Part shown: in pieces, positions 39,448-49,821 of the stretch | Layout of the letters: every line of letters begins with the position of its first letter | Position numbering within the stretch: position 1 is the stretch's first letter | From: Morchella semilibera | Lineage: Eukaryota; Ascomycota; Pezizomycetes; Pezizales; Morchellaceae | Length of the DNA stretch: 64,000 nt | Assembly (NCBI GenBank): GCA_009192285.1 | Contig: WBVU01000003.1 | Location: 1,767,973-1,831,972, forward strand | Direction: 5' to 3' | The notes under the pieces: generated by a model | Database searches by the model: none | The model's input: only the letters and a program-made list of their open reading frames with translations | Told to the model about the DNA's origin: nothing | Program-made: the position numbers and the translations under genes

Positions 39448-41207
39448 ATGTCAAGATTTCCAAATCCTTCCGAAGACCATGAAGCCTGGGCGAGGCACTT
39501 AACAAGTCGATATCAAGATGTTATGCACAACAAACGTACCGACGTTCTAACAAAGCAGACGCGCAACCTTTCATTAGGAGGTTCCTCCTCATCGCAACCG
39601 GCACCATCGCCGCACCGACCAGCGCTTTACCCGCCATGTCCTACAAGCGCCCCACCTCCACCACCACCTCCACCACCACCTCCACCACCTCCACAAACCC
39701 AGAAACCAAAGTCGAAGTTCCACCTCACGTCGGCGAGCACCTCAAGATCGCAGGAAGTTGGCCCCGACGGTCTCCCAGCATATACCAAGACCGCACCAAA
39801 GATTCCTGTACCACCAACTGACTCGGCATCAATAAAATTCCGGAGTATGTTGATTTCATTATCAGTGACCCCAACCAGATACGAGAACCCCGGGTTGTTG
39901 GATGAAGCGCTTGGGGTGATTCCGTTGAATAGGATATATCAGGAGGCGGAGGAAGAGAGTCAGGTCTTGCTGGTAGAGGCTAGGAGTTTAGGGAAGGAAA
40001 AGGCGAAATGGGGGTACCAGGATTGTGTCATTCAGGCCTTATTGAGGTGGGTTTTGCTGGCTCTTTTATTCCCAAGATTTTCTCTTTGTACTGTTTTGGC
40101 GGAGGGTATTCGGGAGCCTGCGTTGGCGCGCCCCGAATTTGATGGGGCAGGGATGCGGGTTTTCCATGGATGGGACGAACTGTAGTTCGCCGAATTATTC
40201 TGTTCTGGGGATTTCTTTGTTGCGAGCGGATTGCTGACCTGGTATTTTTTGATATCTAGATGGTTCCGACGAGATTTCTTCACATGGGTCAATAACCCCC
40301 CATGTGCACGGTGCTACTCAGAAACAACGCCAGAAGGGCTATCGCCAGTGACGGATGAGGAGTCGGCACGGGGTGCATCACGAGCAGAGATCTTCAAGTG
40401 CAAGGGATGTGGACAGTATGAGCGATTCCCGCGATATAGCGATGTATGGACATTATTAGGCACACGCCGGGGTAGATGTGGGGAGTGGGCAAACTGTTTT
40501 TCAATGCTGTGTCGCGCAGTCGGAAGCCGGGTGCGCTGGGTATGGAATAGTGAGGACCACGTAAGTACATTCAGATATACAAGTTGCAGCAACTACACGG
40601 TTACTGACATCTAAAACAGGTCTGGACCGAGGTATATTCAGAACACGCTCGCCGTTGGGTGCATGTTGATGCCTGTGAGGAGGCATGGAATCAGCCCCGG
40701 CTATATGCTGAAGGTTGGGGTAAGAAGATGGCATACTGCATTGCCTTCTCACATGACGGCGTAACCGACGTGACCCGCCGCTATGTTCGCAACAGCACAC
40801 AAGCTCTTCCACGAACACGATGCCCCGAGGAAGTTCTCCTCCACATTATCAACGAGCTACGCCAGAAGCGCCGTGCAAAGCTTAGCCCTGAGGATATCAA
40901 GCGGTTGGAGAAGGAGGACCGTGCCGAAGAGAGAGAGCTTCAGACATATATGCCAAGTCAGGCGCAGGAGGGAAAACTGCTATGTGTGGGCTCGGCTTCT
41001 TCAAGTGGTGGGATACACGGGGACGTGAAGAGGCCGATTGGAAGGCAGAGTGGTAAGATTATCTTGGTATCGGACTTTATAGCGTTTACTGATTTTGCTG
41101 TTAAAGGATCAACGGATTGGAAACACCGACGGGGCGAGGACGGTGTCAATGCGAATGTTGAATCCCCACTAGGGATTAATGAGCATAGGATGCACGAAGG
41201 CTATTAG
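39448..41207 (+). CDS. PNG1: Peptide:N-glycanase (PNGase), cytosolic deglycosylating enzyme
   Basis: Transglutaminase-like fold enzyme that removes N-glycans from misfolded glycoproteins in ER-associated degradation. Exons 39448-40046, 40260-40560, 40620-41052, 41107-41207, 477 residues. The zinc-binding pairs are CARC and CKGC; the catalytic Cys is in [12 protein letters not shown] and the His and Asp are in [16 protein letters not shown], so the triad is complete. DVTRRYVRN and [13 protein letters not shown] follow as in the family. A proline run encoded by CCACCT repeats (39645-39695) inserts 14 or more Pro before the core. The fourth exon gives the conserved S-x-x-W...RGE(D/N)G ending. 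The last intron is 54 nt, a multiple of three without stop, so its retention would insert 18 residues. Confidence 0.93.
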
Positions 41208-44200
41208 TCTTGAGCCACGTTTTTGGAATTTTTTTTTTTCTGTTTATTTGAACTGTGCTGAGTCTGGGTCACGTTGCAACAAAATATATGGGGGCTTTAA
41301 AGGTTATTAAAGAGGCTCCAACGTCAACATTGCATGGATATAAGCGAACGATCAACGGACCTGCTACAACAACCACTTACTCTTGAAGGATCACCATCAT
41401 TCTGTAGCAAAGCCGCTGACTTTGCGTTACCGTTTTTTTTATTTTCGTTTCTATATTACCCTGGGACAGTCCACATAGCCACCAACAATCGGTGATGAAT
41501 GTACGGATTTTGGGGCGCGGGAATTAAAAGGCGTTTCGTTTATTTGTCTTGTTTTATACCAAGAATTCTTGTTTTTGTTTTTGTTGTTTTTTTACATTCG
41601 GGGTTGGGGGATTTTATCTTTATCTTTGGGAGGTTTTTATGTTTGGCCCTTTTTCTTTTTGGTTTATTGGGGGAGCTGTGACGTCTGTTCATTTGATTTG
41701 ATTTGGCAACTGGGCGGGCTAATCTTTATAGCTTATTGCTTATTTCTTGTGTATATTCTTTCTTTCTATCTTCCTTCCTTATTTCCTTCCTTCTTTACAC
41801 ATTCTCTGTTTTTCTTTTTACATTTGTGGTCTTGTTCCACCTCCCCGCAGACAAATATGCGCCTACCTACTCTAGCATTTATTTCTCTTCCCTTTGTTTT
41901 GACTCTCTATTTCTTTTCGACTTCCAAATCGGATATATAAGTGTGTATACAGCAAGCAAGCGGGTTATATTGGTTGGCGGGGCGGGTACAGGTATCTGCG
42001 AAATTCTATATCTCTGGGTGGGGGGGGGGGGGGGCTTTTTTTTTCAAACCCAGAAAACCGGCTTACCACTTGGTGTGTTGATATCCATTTTTCTTATTTT
42101 TTATTTTCTAGTTGTGCCTGGACGACGCTCGACTTGTGTGTGGCCCAGCCTTTTGGAGATCAGGGCACTTTGTGGGGTTTATATCCCCTTCTATCATGAT
42201 ACGTTTCCCATGTTTATTGCTTTATCCGTTTTTTTTTATGCGACGGTGTATTTAGGAGTTTTTTTTTTCCCTCTCTTCCTTTTTACCTTGTTGTCTACTT
42301 CTTCTTGGAGCCGGGTGGGTTGTGCATTTTTAGACGTCTTTTTTTTTTTTTTACTATTATATAACTTTTCGGGAGGGCAGCTTAGCTAGGGACCACTGAA
42401 TAAAAACTGGGCCGGCGGGGTATCGCAAGGGCCAGGGATGTATTTTTCACCATTTTTTTTTTCCCTTTCAGCAGTCTTAAAACCTTAACTGAGTGGATTG
42501 CATGTACATGTATTCGATAATCAACCATTGCAGCAACAACAAAGAGTTGAGAACGATCGATACACATACTTATATATATATACTTTTATATCAAAGGCAC
42601 TATTAGAAAATACTACAAATCCTTTCTTTCTCCACATCCTTTTGACTATGTACATGTACATACTACATGTAGGTACACAGTAGACCTTCATCTCCGCGTC
42701 CTTTCGAAGAAGGAGGAGGGGGTGACGAATCCCCCGCAGTTCTGGAGGCCGGCTGACAACTCAGTGACAGCACTCGTGCCACTTTTATTCAGCGTCATCA
42801 TCGTGAGGGGGGCAAAGCTACATTACATAGAATAGATCACTCAATAGAGTGCCAACTAGCGGTGGTGACGAGGCCTGAGCGGGCCTCATCATCGTCATTC
42901 TCTTCATCATCGTGCTAGGACCTCCGGTAAAGAGGTGCCACATATAAAACTGCGGTCACTTCCCCCTCTTACTCTCAGCGTGCATAATCTATATAGTGAG
43001 TTATAGTGGGGGGAGGGGGAGGGGAGGGGGATGGGGGATGTGACCTGCTGGGTTGTGCATCTAGAAAGGGTGTATGTTATGTAGGTAGGGGGGGTCGAGT
43101 GATCCCTCATGAGTCCGGAGAAAAGAAAATATTAGGCGGATAAATGTAATTCCTTCCCTTCATTCCAACAGATTCCGAGGAACGCGTGTCCCTCAAGGTC
43201 TAGACCGGATATTGCTTAGTGGGGGGAATCCATTTGGGGGGTGGCTGGATGGTCAGTAAATAAATGAAAGGAGTAACCCGAGTTTTTTGGGGGTTTTGTT
43301 CTCTGAGCACTAGGCATGCTGATCTACTCATGAGTAGGGCTGAAACAAGACCGCATAAGAGAATTTGGAATAACTGGTTTCGTTTCTAAAATTTACTCCA
43401 TGTACACATACTTGTTGTTGAGGTGTGAGGTTTTAAGATTAGTTCTTGGCCCAAATTAGGACCAAAACTTCCTTGCTAGAGCGCGGGCCCTAGCTTCGGC
43501 CCAACATATCCGAGATTCGAGCGTTTGCCGATTTTTTAGTTTGCGGTAGTTTATCGATCGAGCAAAGCTTAAAAAGGTCGCTCAAGCTCAAGGCCGTGCG
43601 GGTTGAAACATGCAGATAGACCCTCAAAGCCAGCAGTAATAATAATAATATTTTATCCTCCTAAAAATACCTCTGCTGTTTGTGATCTCTGGCTGGGATT
43701 TGATGTTGACAGACAAGTGTATCTTAATACATGTCTTTTTTAAAAAAGGCCGCCTTCTTCCTTACTGGGGGTTACCTGGTCAATTGCCTTAATTTACACA
43801 TCGCCGGAGTACTGCTGCCGCCACCGCCGTACGTATATCGATTGATTGATTGACCGTAAGTATGTCGTTCGATAGGGCACAGACAGATCCATCTATTAAT
43901 TTAGTCAAACTTGAGGCTAAAACCCGAGAAGGAGCAGAGTATTCTTTTACGCTCTCAGTATACCAGAACAATCTTCCTACTGAGAGTACGTATCCTTGTA
44001 GTTGATGTTGTGGCGAAAGCCTCGAGTGATATCGAATGATCCGAGTAAAACCAGCCACTTGTATTACATCAGGGCCAGGGGGACGCGTATGCCCACGCTA
44101 TTTTACTAATCAACAATCATGTTTTAGAACTCCCCCTTACCTGCAGAGATGTACATACATGTATGCATGAAGTTCCCTTACTTTGCTTGTGCGTATATAC

Positions 44201-44487
44201 ATTTTATGAGAGGCGAGTTCCTTGCATGATTTGTATTGGGCAGCGCGGCAATACTGGGTGGTACTTGAGGCGCAAGTACCTATATAATCGGTCGGGTGGG
44301 CCCATTAGTTCAAGAGTTTGAAGGCTTGGACAATTGGTCATGAGTTGTTGCCAGGGCTAACTTTCTAAACACAGTTTCACTATGTCGGTGAGCAATCATC
44401 CGCAGAGACTTTTCGCACTTATAAAAAAGAGGAGGTAAAAAAAAAACATCACCACATTAGGCTTAATTTCATTTTAATAGAGGGACC

Positions 44488-44709
44488 ATGGATGACCCTC
44501 TATTACTGACGACGATGACAACGACGACGACAACGACGGGGATTACATTTCGGCCGCTATTAAGATTGGATTCTTTCCTGCGCGCTGCTCCTAGGGGATT
44601 TCGAGATGACTACGAACTCGGGGATTGCCGAGACCTTGACGTCTATGTCGAAGAGAGTATGGTATTAGCGCGTCTGTTATCGGGGAACGGACAAGAAGTT
44701 CCGAGATAG
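44488..44709 (+). CDS. Doubtful small ORF (73 aa)
   Basis: ATG in good context (ACCATGG). The start encodes a Thr run from ACG/ACA repeats, followed by a mixed-composition segment (RPLLRLDSFLRAAPRGFRDDYELGD) that looks protein-like. No family recognised, no intron signal and no clear promoter. It could be chance; kept because no other gene occupies this stretch. Confidence 0.2.
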   Translation: MDDPLLLTTMTTTTTTTGITFRPLLRLDSFLRAAPRGFRDDYELGDCRDLDVYVEESMVLARLLSGNGQEVPR

Positions 44710-44820
44710 TGCGAATTACAAGGACAGGATAAAGCCTGTATGAAAAAGAGTTATCCCACCTTTGCACAGCTGCCAACGGAGCTCCGTTTTTCGCTAAAGC
44801 GTCCAGCTTAGGGTTCGCTA

Positions 44821-44840
44821 AGAAGGGTTAACCCTTCTTG
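44821..44840. repeat. Perfect 20-bp palindrome
   Basis: AAGAAGGGTTAACCCTTCTT is its own reverse complement. It lies 450 bp left of the TIR element in AT-rich DNA. Confidence 0.95.
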
Positions 44841-45087
44841 ATATTTGCTAATTCATTAATTTTTGTGCGGCCCTTAGGCTATACCAATCCTGATACTTGC
44901 AGAGATATATGCAGAGATATTTATGGTATGGCAATATGACGCCTTTATATAAAGTTATTTAAAGGTGCGCCCAAAGCTGTATCTTTATTCACGTAACGAA
45001 TAACCCCATTTGGTATTAGAATAAGCCTAAAGTGTTAGTGAAGTAGAGGAACGATAGGACTATAGATAGCGTACCCACAAATCCTTA

Positions 45088-45117
45088 AAAAGCTTGACAT
45101 ATAAAAGCTTGACATAT
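45088..45117 (+). repeat. 15-bp direct tandem duplication
   Basis: AAAAGCTTGACATAT occurs twice in direct succession. Confidence 0.95.
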
Positions 45118-45281
45118 AATAGGGAATAGCTAGCGTGTATTTCCCTGCCCTACTCGGAGCTCTAGTTAGGAGTTATGATGGCGGGTTAGCGCATAGCACC
45201 TAAGTTATGGCTTGAGAATTGAATGGGAAGACATTTTGACATTTAGATCACCGGATAGTTTTGAGAATGCAAGGAGACGGA

Positions 45282-45288
45282 GTACGGG
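45282..45288. repeat. Target-site duplication, left copy
   Basis: GTACGGG immediately outside the left terminal repeat; the identical copy is at 47070-47076. Confidence 0.8.
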
Positions 45289-45328
45289 TACGGAGGCCTG
45301 CAGGTGGCGAACCGCAAAAAACTCGGAA
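45289..45328 (+). repeat. Left terminal inverted repeat
   Basis: Forty bases identical to the reverse complement of 47030-47069; beyond this, similarity continues weakly (ATGAGAA versus GTGGGAA). Confidence 0.92.
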
Positions 45329-45376
45329 ATGAGAACTTGGTATTTTGAAATTGTAACAAAATTTCAAAAATAATAT

Positions 45377-46704
45377 TTATATGAATCCAACAAATNGATC
45401 GAAAGTTTGACGGGTGTCTCCGAACGTCTCCCACACCTCCCGGGCCTCCGGTAGGGTTGAATAGGCTTGCTGATGTACCATCTCATTTTTCTCCTGCACA
45501 ATTTGATAGCAGGAATACCCAGATTTTTCCCACTCACTTGGTGTCAATGGTGGTGAACTGTGTATTATACTCTCATGCCTTAAAGCCTGTGGGCATGCCG
45601 AAACCTTCAATTCCTTTATGGTAGCTAAGAATAATCATTAACTATCTCAGCAGAAAATTAGGCATTCTGGGATTTATACCTTTGCATTGAGTGACAAACA
45701 GCTGCATATGATGACCTGGTATAATATTCCAGATTTTCGGAGCACCATAGAGGACAATGTTAGAAGAATGACAGTAGTAGTCCTCTACATGCCATGAGAA
45801 TAAGGTGCCTGGTGTCCCAAAATATAAGTATGGGGTAGTGATTCCTGGAATTTCTCCAAGTCCTGGAGTGAGTAGAAGATTCCAGACGCCTTTAAAAAGG
45901 TGGGTCCATGATTTATCCATGCAGACAAGATCATCTATGAAATATTAGTAAATAAATTGTTAAATAGAAATAGATATACTTACGTTCAGTATCAACACCA
46001 TAAGGTCTGTACTCTGAATGTTCCACTTTGGATAGCTCAATCTCTCTATCAATACCATCCCAAAATTCCGCCAGCTTTCCAACCAATTGACAGTCATTGT
46101 TTTTGACCATATGAGTATGCCATTTACTCATTTTTACTTTGCCTTGTACTGAAGCAATAGTGTAGGCATCATTTCCCTCCTCTTCACATGTCAATTTCTC
46201 AAGACATTGTTTTCTTACAACCAAGTCAATTTTGGAACGCGATTTTTCTCCAATCTCATACCACTCCTTGCCCTCTTGTATAGTTGGTAGTTTGATCTTA
46301 ACTCCCCCATAAAAAATCCCGAATTGTGAGATCAAACTAATAAGGGTTGAGAATTCTTGAAGTCCTTTCTCAGTAGGGATGATAATAGGTGGTTGATTTA
46401 AATCGAAATGGTCTACTGTAGCAAACGTATGAGGAATGACTTGAAATCTTGGTGCTTTGGGAATATCTGGCTGGATAGTAGAGGTGGAGGCTTCAGGATC
46501 ATGATCTGGTAGGGTGATAGGAATTTTTGCTAAATATATGTTAATAATTATTTTTTCTTCTCGTGAGGGAAATTTATTACCCTTAGCTAAAACCCGCAGC
46601 TTTTGTTGATTATTCTGAATATATTCTCTCCTTTTACCTCCTACATCCTTCAGGATCTTTTGTTTCTTTGCAATAGATTCAGTTGTGTGGTTGATAAAAG
46701 ACAT
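45377..46704 (-). CDS. JmjN/JmjC-domain protein (KDM4-like) encoded in the TIR element
   Basis: Three exons, 46704-45984, 45934-45680, 45624-45377, all with canonical GTAAGT/GTATAA...TAG borders and matching phases, give an uninterrupted 407-residue frame (one undetermined base at 45396). An N-terminal basic segment is followed by a JmjN-like block at about residues 105-145 (PPIIIPTEKGLQEF, FGIFYGGVKIKLP). The JmjC core has TTPYLYFGTPGTLFSWHVED with metal-ligand candidates His289 and Glu291, then GAPKIWNIIP and LRHESIIHSSPPLTPSEW...QIVQEKNEMV. JmjC proteins are Fe(II)/2-oxoglutarate oxygenases, and the KDM4 group removes methyl marks from histone H3 Lys9/Lys36. The expected distal His (F-P-x-x-Y-H-x-G) is not recognisable; after NEMV the sequence diverges and ends 49 bp inside the left repeat. 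It could therefore be catalytically dead, or a histone-reading or dominant-negative form. Confidence 0.82.
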
Positions 46705-47029
46705 ATTGCTGGTTGAATACAATTACTCAATCTGGCTAGCTCCGTTTATTACTAATCAAAAAGCGGTGAGGGATAGAAGGAATGGTGTTGCAAGTGTTAA
46801 ATTGAAGTAAGGAGAGGTAAGAAGGTTGAACCCGGGTTGCCAGCAATATTTGAAGCCACATCCACCTCAAACCGTTTGGGTGTCATTGCCAAGAACTCTC
46901 TGTTCAACAACCATACCTAACAAATATTGATTGCAACAATATTTATGGTAAACAAATAATAAAAACCACACTCTCAATTCCCCACTCCTGTGTTTTGTAA
47001 AAAAAAAAATCGCACCCGCAATTTCCCAC

Positions 47030-47069
47030 TTCCGAGTTTTTTGCGGTTCGCCACCTGCAGGCCTCCGTA
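47030..47069 (-). repeat. Right terminal inverted repeat
   Basis: Reverse complement of 45289-45328 with no mismatch over 40 bases. Confidence 0.92.
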
Positions 47070-47076
47070 GTACGGG
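47070..47076. repeat. Target-site duplication, right copy
   Basis: GTACGGG immediately after the right terminal repeat. Confidence 0.8.
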
Positions 47077-48653
47077 AGCCACAGCCGAAACTACCCCACG
47101 ACGCAAAAAATTCTATGATTTATTGTATATAGTTGGAATTTGTCTGACGAAATTCAAGCAAGTTAGTATTTTTATAAATAATGTGTCTAATTGGTGCATA
47201 GTACTTTCAAATGCCCCAGAAGTACGGGACTGCTGTGACCGACAGAGCCCTAGCCACAAGACAGGTAAAAAAATCTGGGACCTTTAAAGTACTGGTTAAT
47301 TTGTGAGCGTATAGTCGAGTTCACACCACTACAAATGAGCTTGCCTAGCTAGGATAATCCGCCATCCATGAGAGGTACGGAGCCTATATATATCCGCAAT
47401 CACTCAACCATATCCAAACTAAATAGAGCTACCACAATTGATAGATGCCGAATCCTTAGGGGGGCTCGGACTCAGGAGTTCTTAGAATTAGGCGTATACG
47501 GGATAGTTTGTGACGGTGACAAAGTAATTTCAGGAGGAAAGAGGCAGATCGACCCATGGCCACCCCCGCAATTCTGTCAAAACGTAGCACTTTTAAGCTT
47601 CAACCACGTTTACTAGTTCATTGAAAGTTTATTTAATCCTTTCCGAGATTGTGCTGCCACGTGTGACAAACAGTCAAGGTCGATTAAACATATGGTTAGG
47701 GTCATGCTAGTCTTTATGGTGCCCCCATGGATCAATGATACAAAGGTATTGTAGAACGACAAGCAAAGCTTGAGATAGAAATGGCCTCTTGGAGTTAAAA
47801 TGCCGCTTACTTACATAATCTTTTATTAACACCTTCGCCCAGTTTTAGAGCCTTCCTCACCAAATCATGCTTGGTTGACGTTGATCAATGACATTTTAGT
47901 TCTGGTGCAATGAGCACAAGTATTCCCAGGTGCGTCGTCCTTGGGGTTCAGGGATCATGTTTGGTAAACTCATTATATAAGTGCGGAACAGATATGCATA
48001 CAGCGGTCAATTACTCAGTCGTTAATTAAAAAGTTTGATAAGCGTTTGGTTGCATGCAACGATATCCGACGACTTAGTTAACGCGCAAGTAATAGCTCCG
48101 CACAAACGTCAACACCCAGAGATAATTTGCGAGTGATCCTTTGTGATAGAAATTCGACAAAACATTTCCGGCGCGACCTAATGCCCTATACTCACTTATA
48201 TCTCCCATTATTGGTTGAGGGGGGTCCATTCGACAATAACTAGTAAACAAATACATACTAAACAGTCATTTAGTTCATTTCAGTAATCGTAGCGAATACT
48301 GTTATTAAGTACGCCAAATAGATATTCAACAAATAAAATTCATGGCGAAAAATAGAGGCTTTGAGCCCCAATACCCTAATTTAGTAACCAAACACCCCAT
48401 AAATACATGTTTATATCCGCAACTTAGGGTATTACTAAATCGTTACCATGATATACGTGTGACTGATAAATACAAATTCAGAACCATAGAGACCCGAGTA
48501 ATGAGGCTGAGATATATATGAGTAATGATAATACCTAAGTTGGAGGTGGTTTTTGTTTGTTTAGCCCTTTTCGGTCGTTCTCGCGGATTGGGCTGTTATA
48601 TATATAGCCCATGTTGCATCACCGAACAACCTCGTATCATCAACCACACCACC
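47077..48653. other. Intergenic, AT-rich
   Basis: No supported gene. AT-rich and stop-rich, especially 47800-48500. A TATATATATAG stretch at about 48597-48607, some 50 bp before the PPT2 start codon, is a likely core promoter. Confidence 0.5.
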
Positions 48654-49126
48654 ATGATCCCCGGTATCGGCGTCGACCTCCTGCACCTCCCCCGACTCTC
48701 CACACTCCTCTCCCGGCGCAACGGCTACTACCTCAACCGGTTCGCCCGCCGAATTCTCACCCGAAACGAGCTCGTCGTGTTCCAGCGAAAACTCGGGGAA
48801 GCAGATGGCGCCACCGCCGAATGGGGAAGAGAAGGAGGATTAGTGAGATGGCTCGGTGTACGCTGGGCCGCCAAAGAAGCTGCATTTAAGGCCACTGGGG
48901 GTGTCAGGGGTGCCTTGGGGTGGAAAGAAGTCCAGGTGGAGTATCATCCTTCGGGTAGGTACCTATCTGTGCTGCATGCAAGGTTGTTGTACTAATTGAA
49001 TCAGGGCAACCGTATTTGTCGGTTTTGAGAGGATCGGAAAAGGCAGTGGGTGGATTGAGTATCTCCCATGATGGGGAATACGTTATCGCGATGGCTATGC
49101 TGCCAGCTATTTCCTCTCAGAGATGA
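48654..49126 (+). CDS. PPT2: Mitochondrial holo-[acyl-carrier-protein] synthase (4'-phosphopantetheinyl transferase)
   Basis: Transfers the phosphopantetheine arm from CoA to mitochondrial acyl carrier protein, needed for lipoic acid synthesis and respiratory complex assembly. Two exons, 48654-48954 and 49005-49126, 140 residues, normal for AcpS-type enzymes. The N-terminal IPGIGVDLLHLPRL contains the metal-binding Asp of the G-x-D motif, and WAAKEAAFKATGG carries the conserved Glu and Lys of the W-x-x-K-E-A signature. The C-terminal LSISHDGEYVIAMAML is the conserved closing strand. No long presequence is visible: the catalytic domain begins at residue 2, as in several fungal homologues. The intron is 50 nt. 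It is convergent with MEF1. Confidence 0.9.
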
Positions 49127-49821
49127 GGCGGTGAAATTTAAGGCTTGAGGATGTTAGGAAAAAAAAAAAAAAAGAAGCTTGGCTCTCTGGTCGTGTGGTT
49201 TAGACTGTAGATGATATGTAGACTGTATATATGTACATCTAGACGACTGCTCCGATTACTGCTGACATAAAAACCTGGCACATCATATATACATTGGTAT
49301 CAAGCTCGCCCCGTAAGTTCGGTACCAAAGCTGCATCCTAGAGCTGATCACGGCGAATCTGGCAACAACCTCTCGCCAATTGGTCTAACAATTTCAGGTA
49401 CAGCCTCCTAATCTCAGCCATCTTTCTTGAATCTATATCTCTCACCCTTCTAGCCAGTCCCTAACAACACAAGCCCTAGCACCCAGCAACCTACACGCTA
49501 AAGCGGAGAATCTTTCCTCTTGTTCTAAGATACACACATATACAGATCTAGAAGCCAATTCGGCACACAAAAAGACCCACGGAAATAATTTTCTACAAGA
49601 AGCAAGCCGGAGAAACCAACCGCACACGAAAAGTAAAGAATCAAGAAGCCCAACCCAGACCAAATCCACTATACAAAAATGGCTACGGAGAGAAAGAAAT
49701 TGAAATAAAAGCAATATATATATACGCCAACCAGCCGGTGTCATAGTAAGTAGTAGTAACTAGCATCCTCTTTTTTCCCCTCCCCCCCCCCCCTACTCAA
49801 CCCCCACCAGTCCGTTTAAAT

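Larger units (their letters stand above)
41208..45281. other. Intergenic 4 kb
   Basis: T-rich 41220-42400 (PNG1 3' side). TACATGTA at about 42503, 42653, 42664 and 44150. A G-rich purine tract at 43000-43035, a G14 run near 42019, and ATA repeats near 43640. 44700-45280 is AT-rich with a 20-bp palindrome and a 15-bp duplication. Only one short doubtful frame (44488-44709). Confidence 0.5.
45289..47069. mobile_element. 1.78-kb TIR DNA element carrying a JmjN/JmjC gene
   Basis: Bounded by perfect 40-bp terminal inverted repeats (45289-45328 and 47030-47069), both starting TACGGAGGCCTGCAGGTGGC read inward. The heptamer GTACGGG flanks both ends directly (45282-45288 and 47070-47076) as a target-site duplication. 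Inside there is one minus-strand gene (JmjN/JmjC) and no frame resembling a transposase, so the element should be non-autonomous. The perfect repeats and duplication argue for recent movement. A 7-bp duplication does not cleanly match the 8-bp hAT, 9-bp Mutator or TA Tc1/mariner classes; superfamily left open. Confidence 0.88.

Noticed and set aside
41703-42389. 228-codon open frame (+), hydrophobic
   Set aside because: Generated by a T-rich tract downstream of PNG1; the apparent membrane segments are a composition artefact.
43440-43610. Possible kinship with 29460-29580 (both rich in GAGC/GCTC words)
   Set aside because: Only short shared words; no alignable block could be established by eye.
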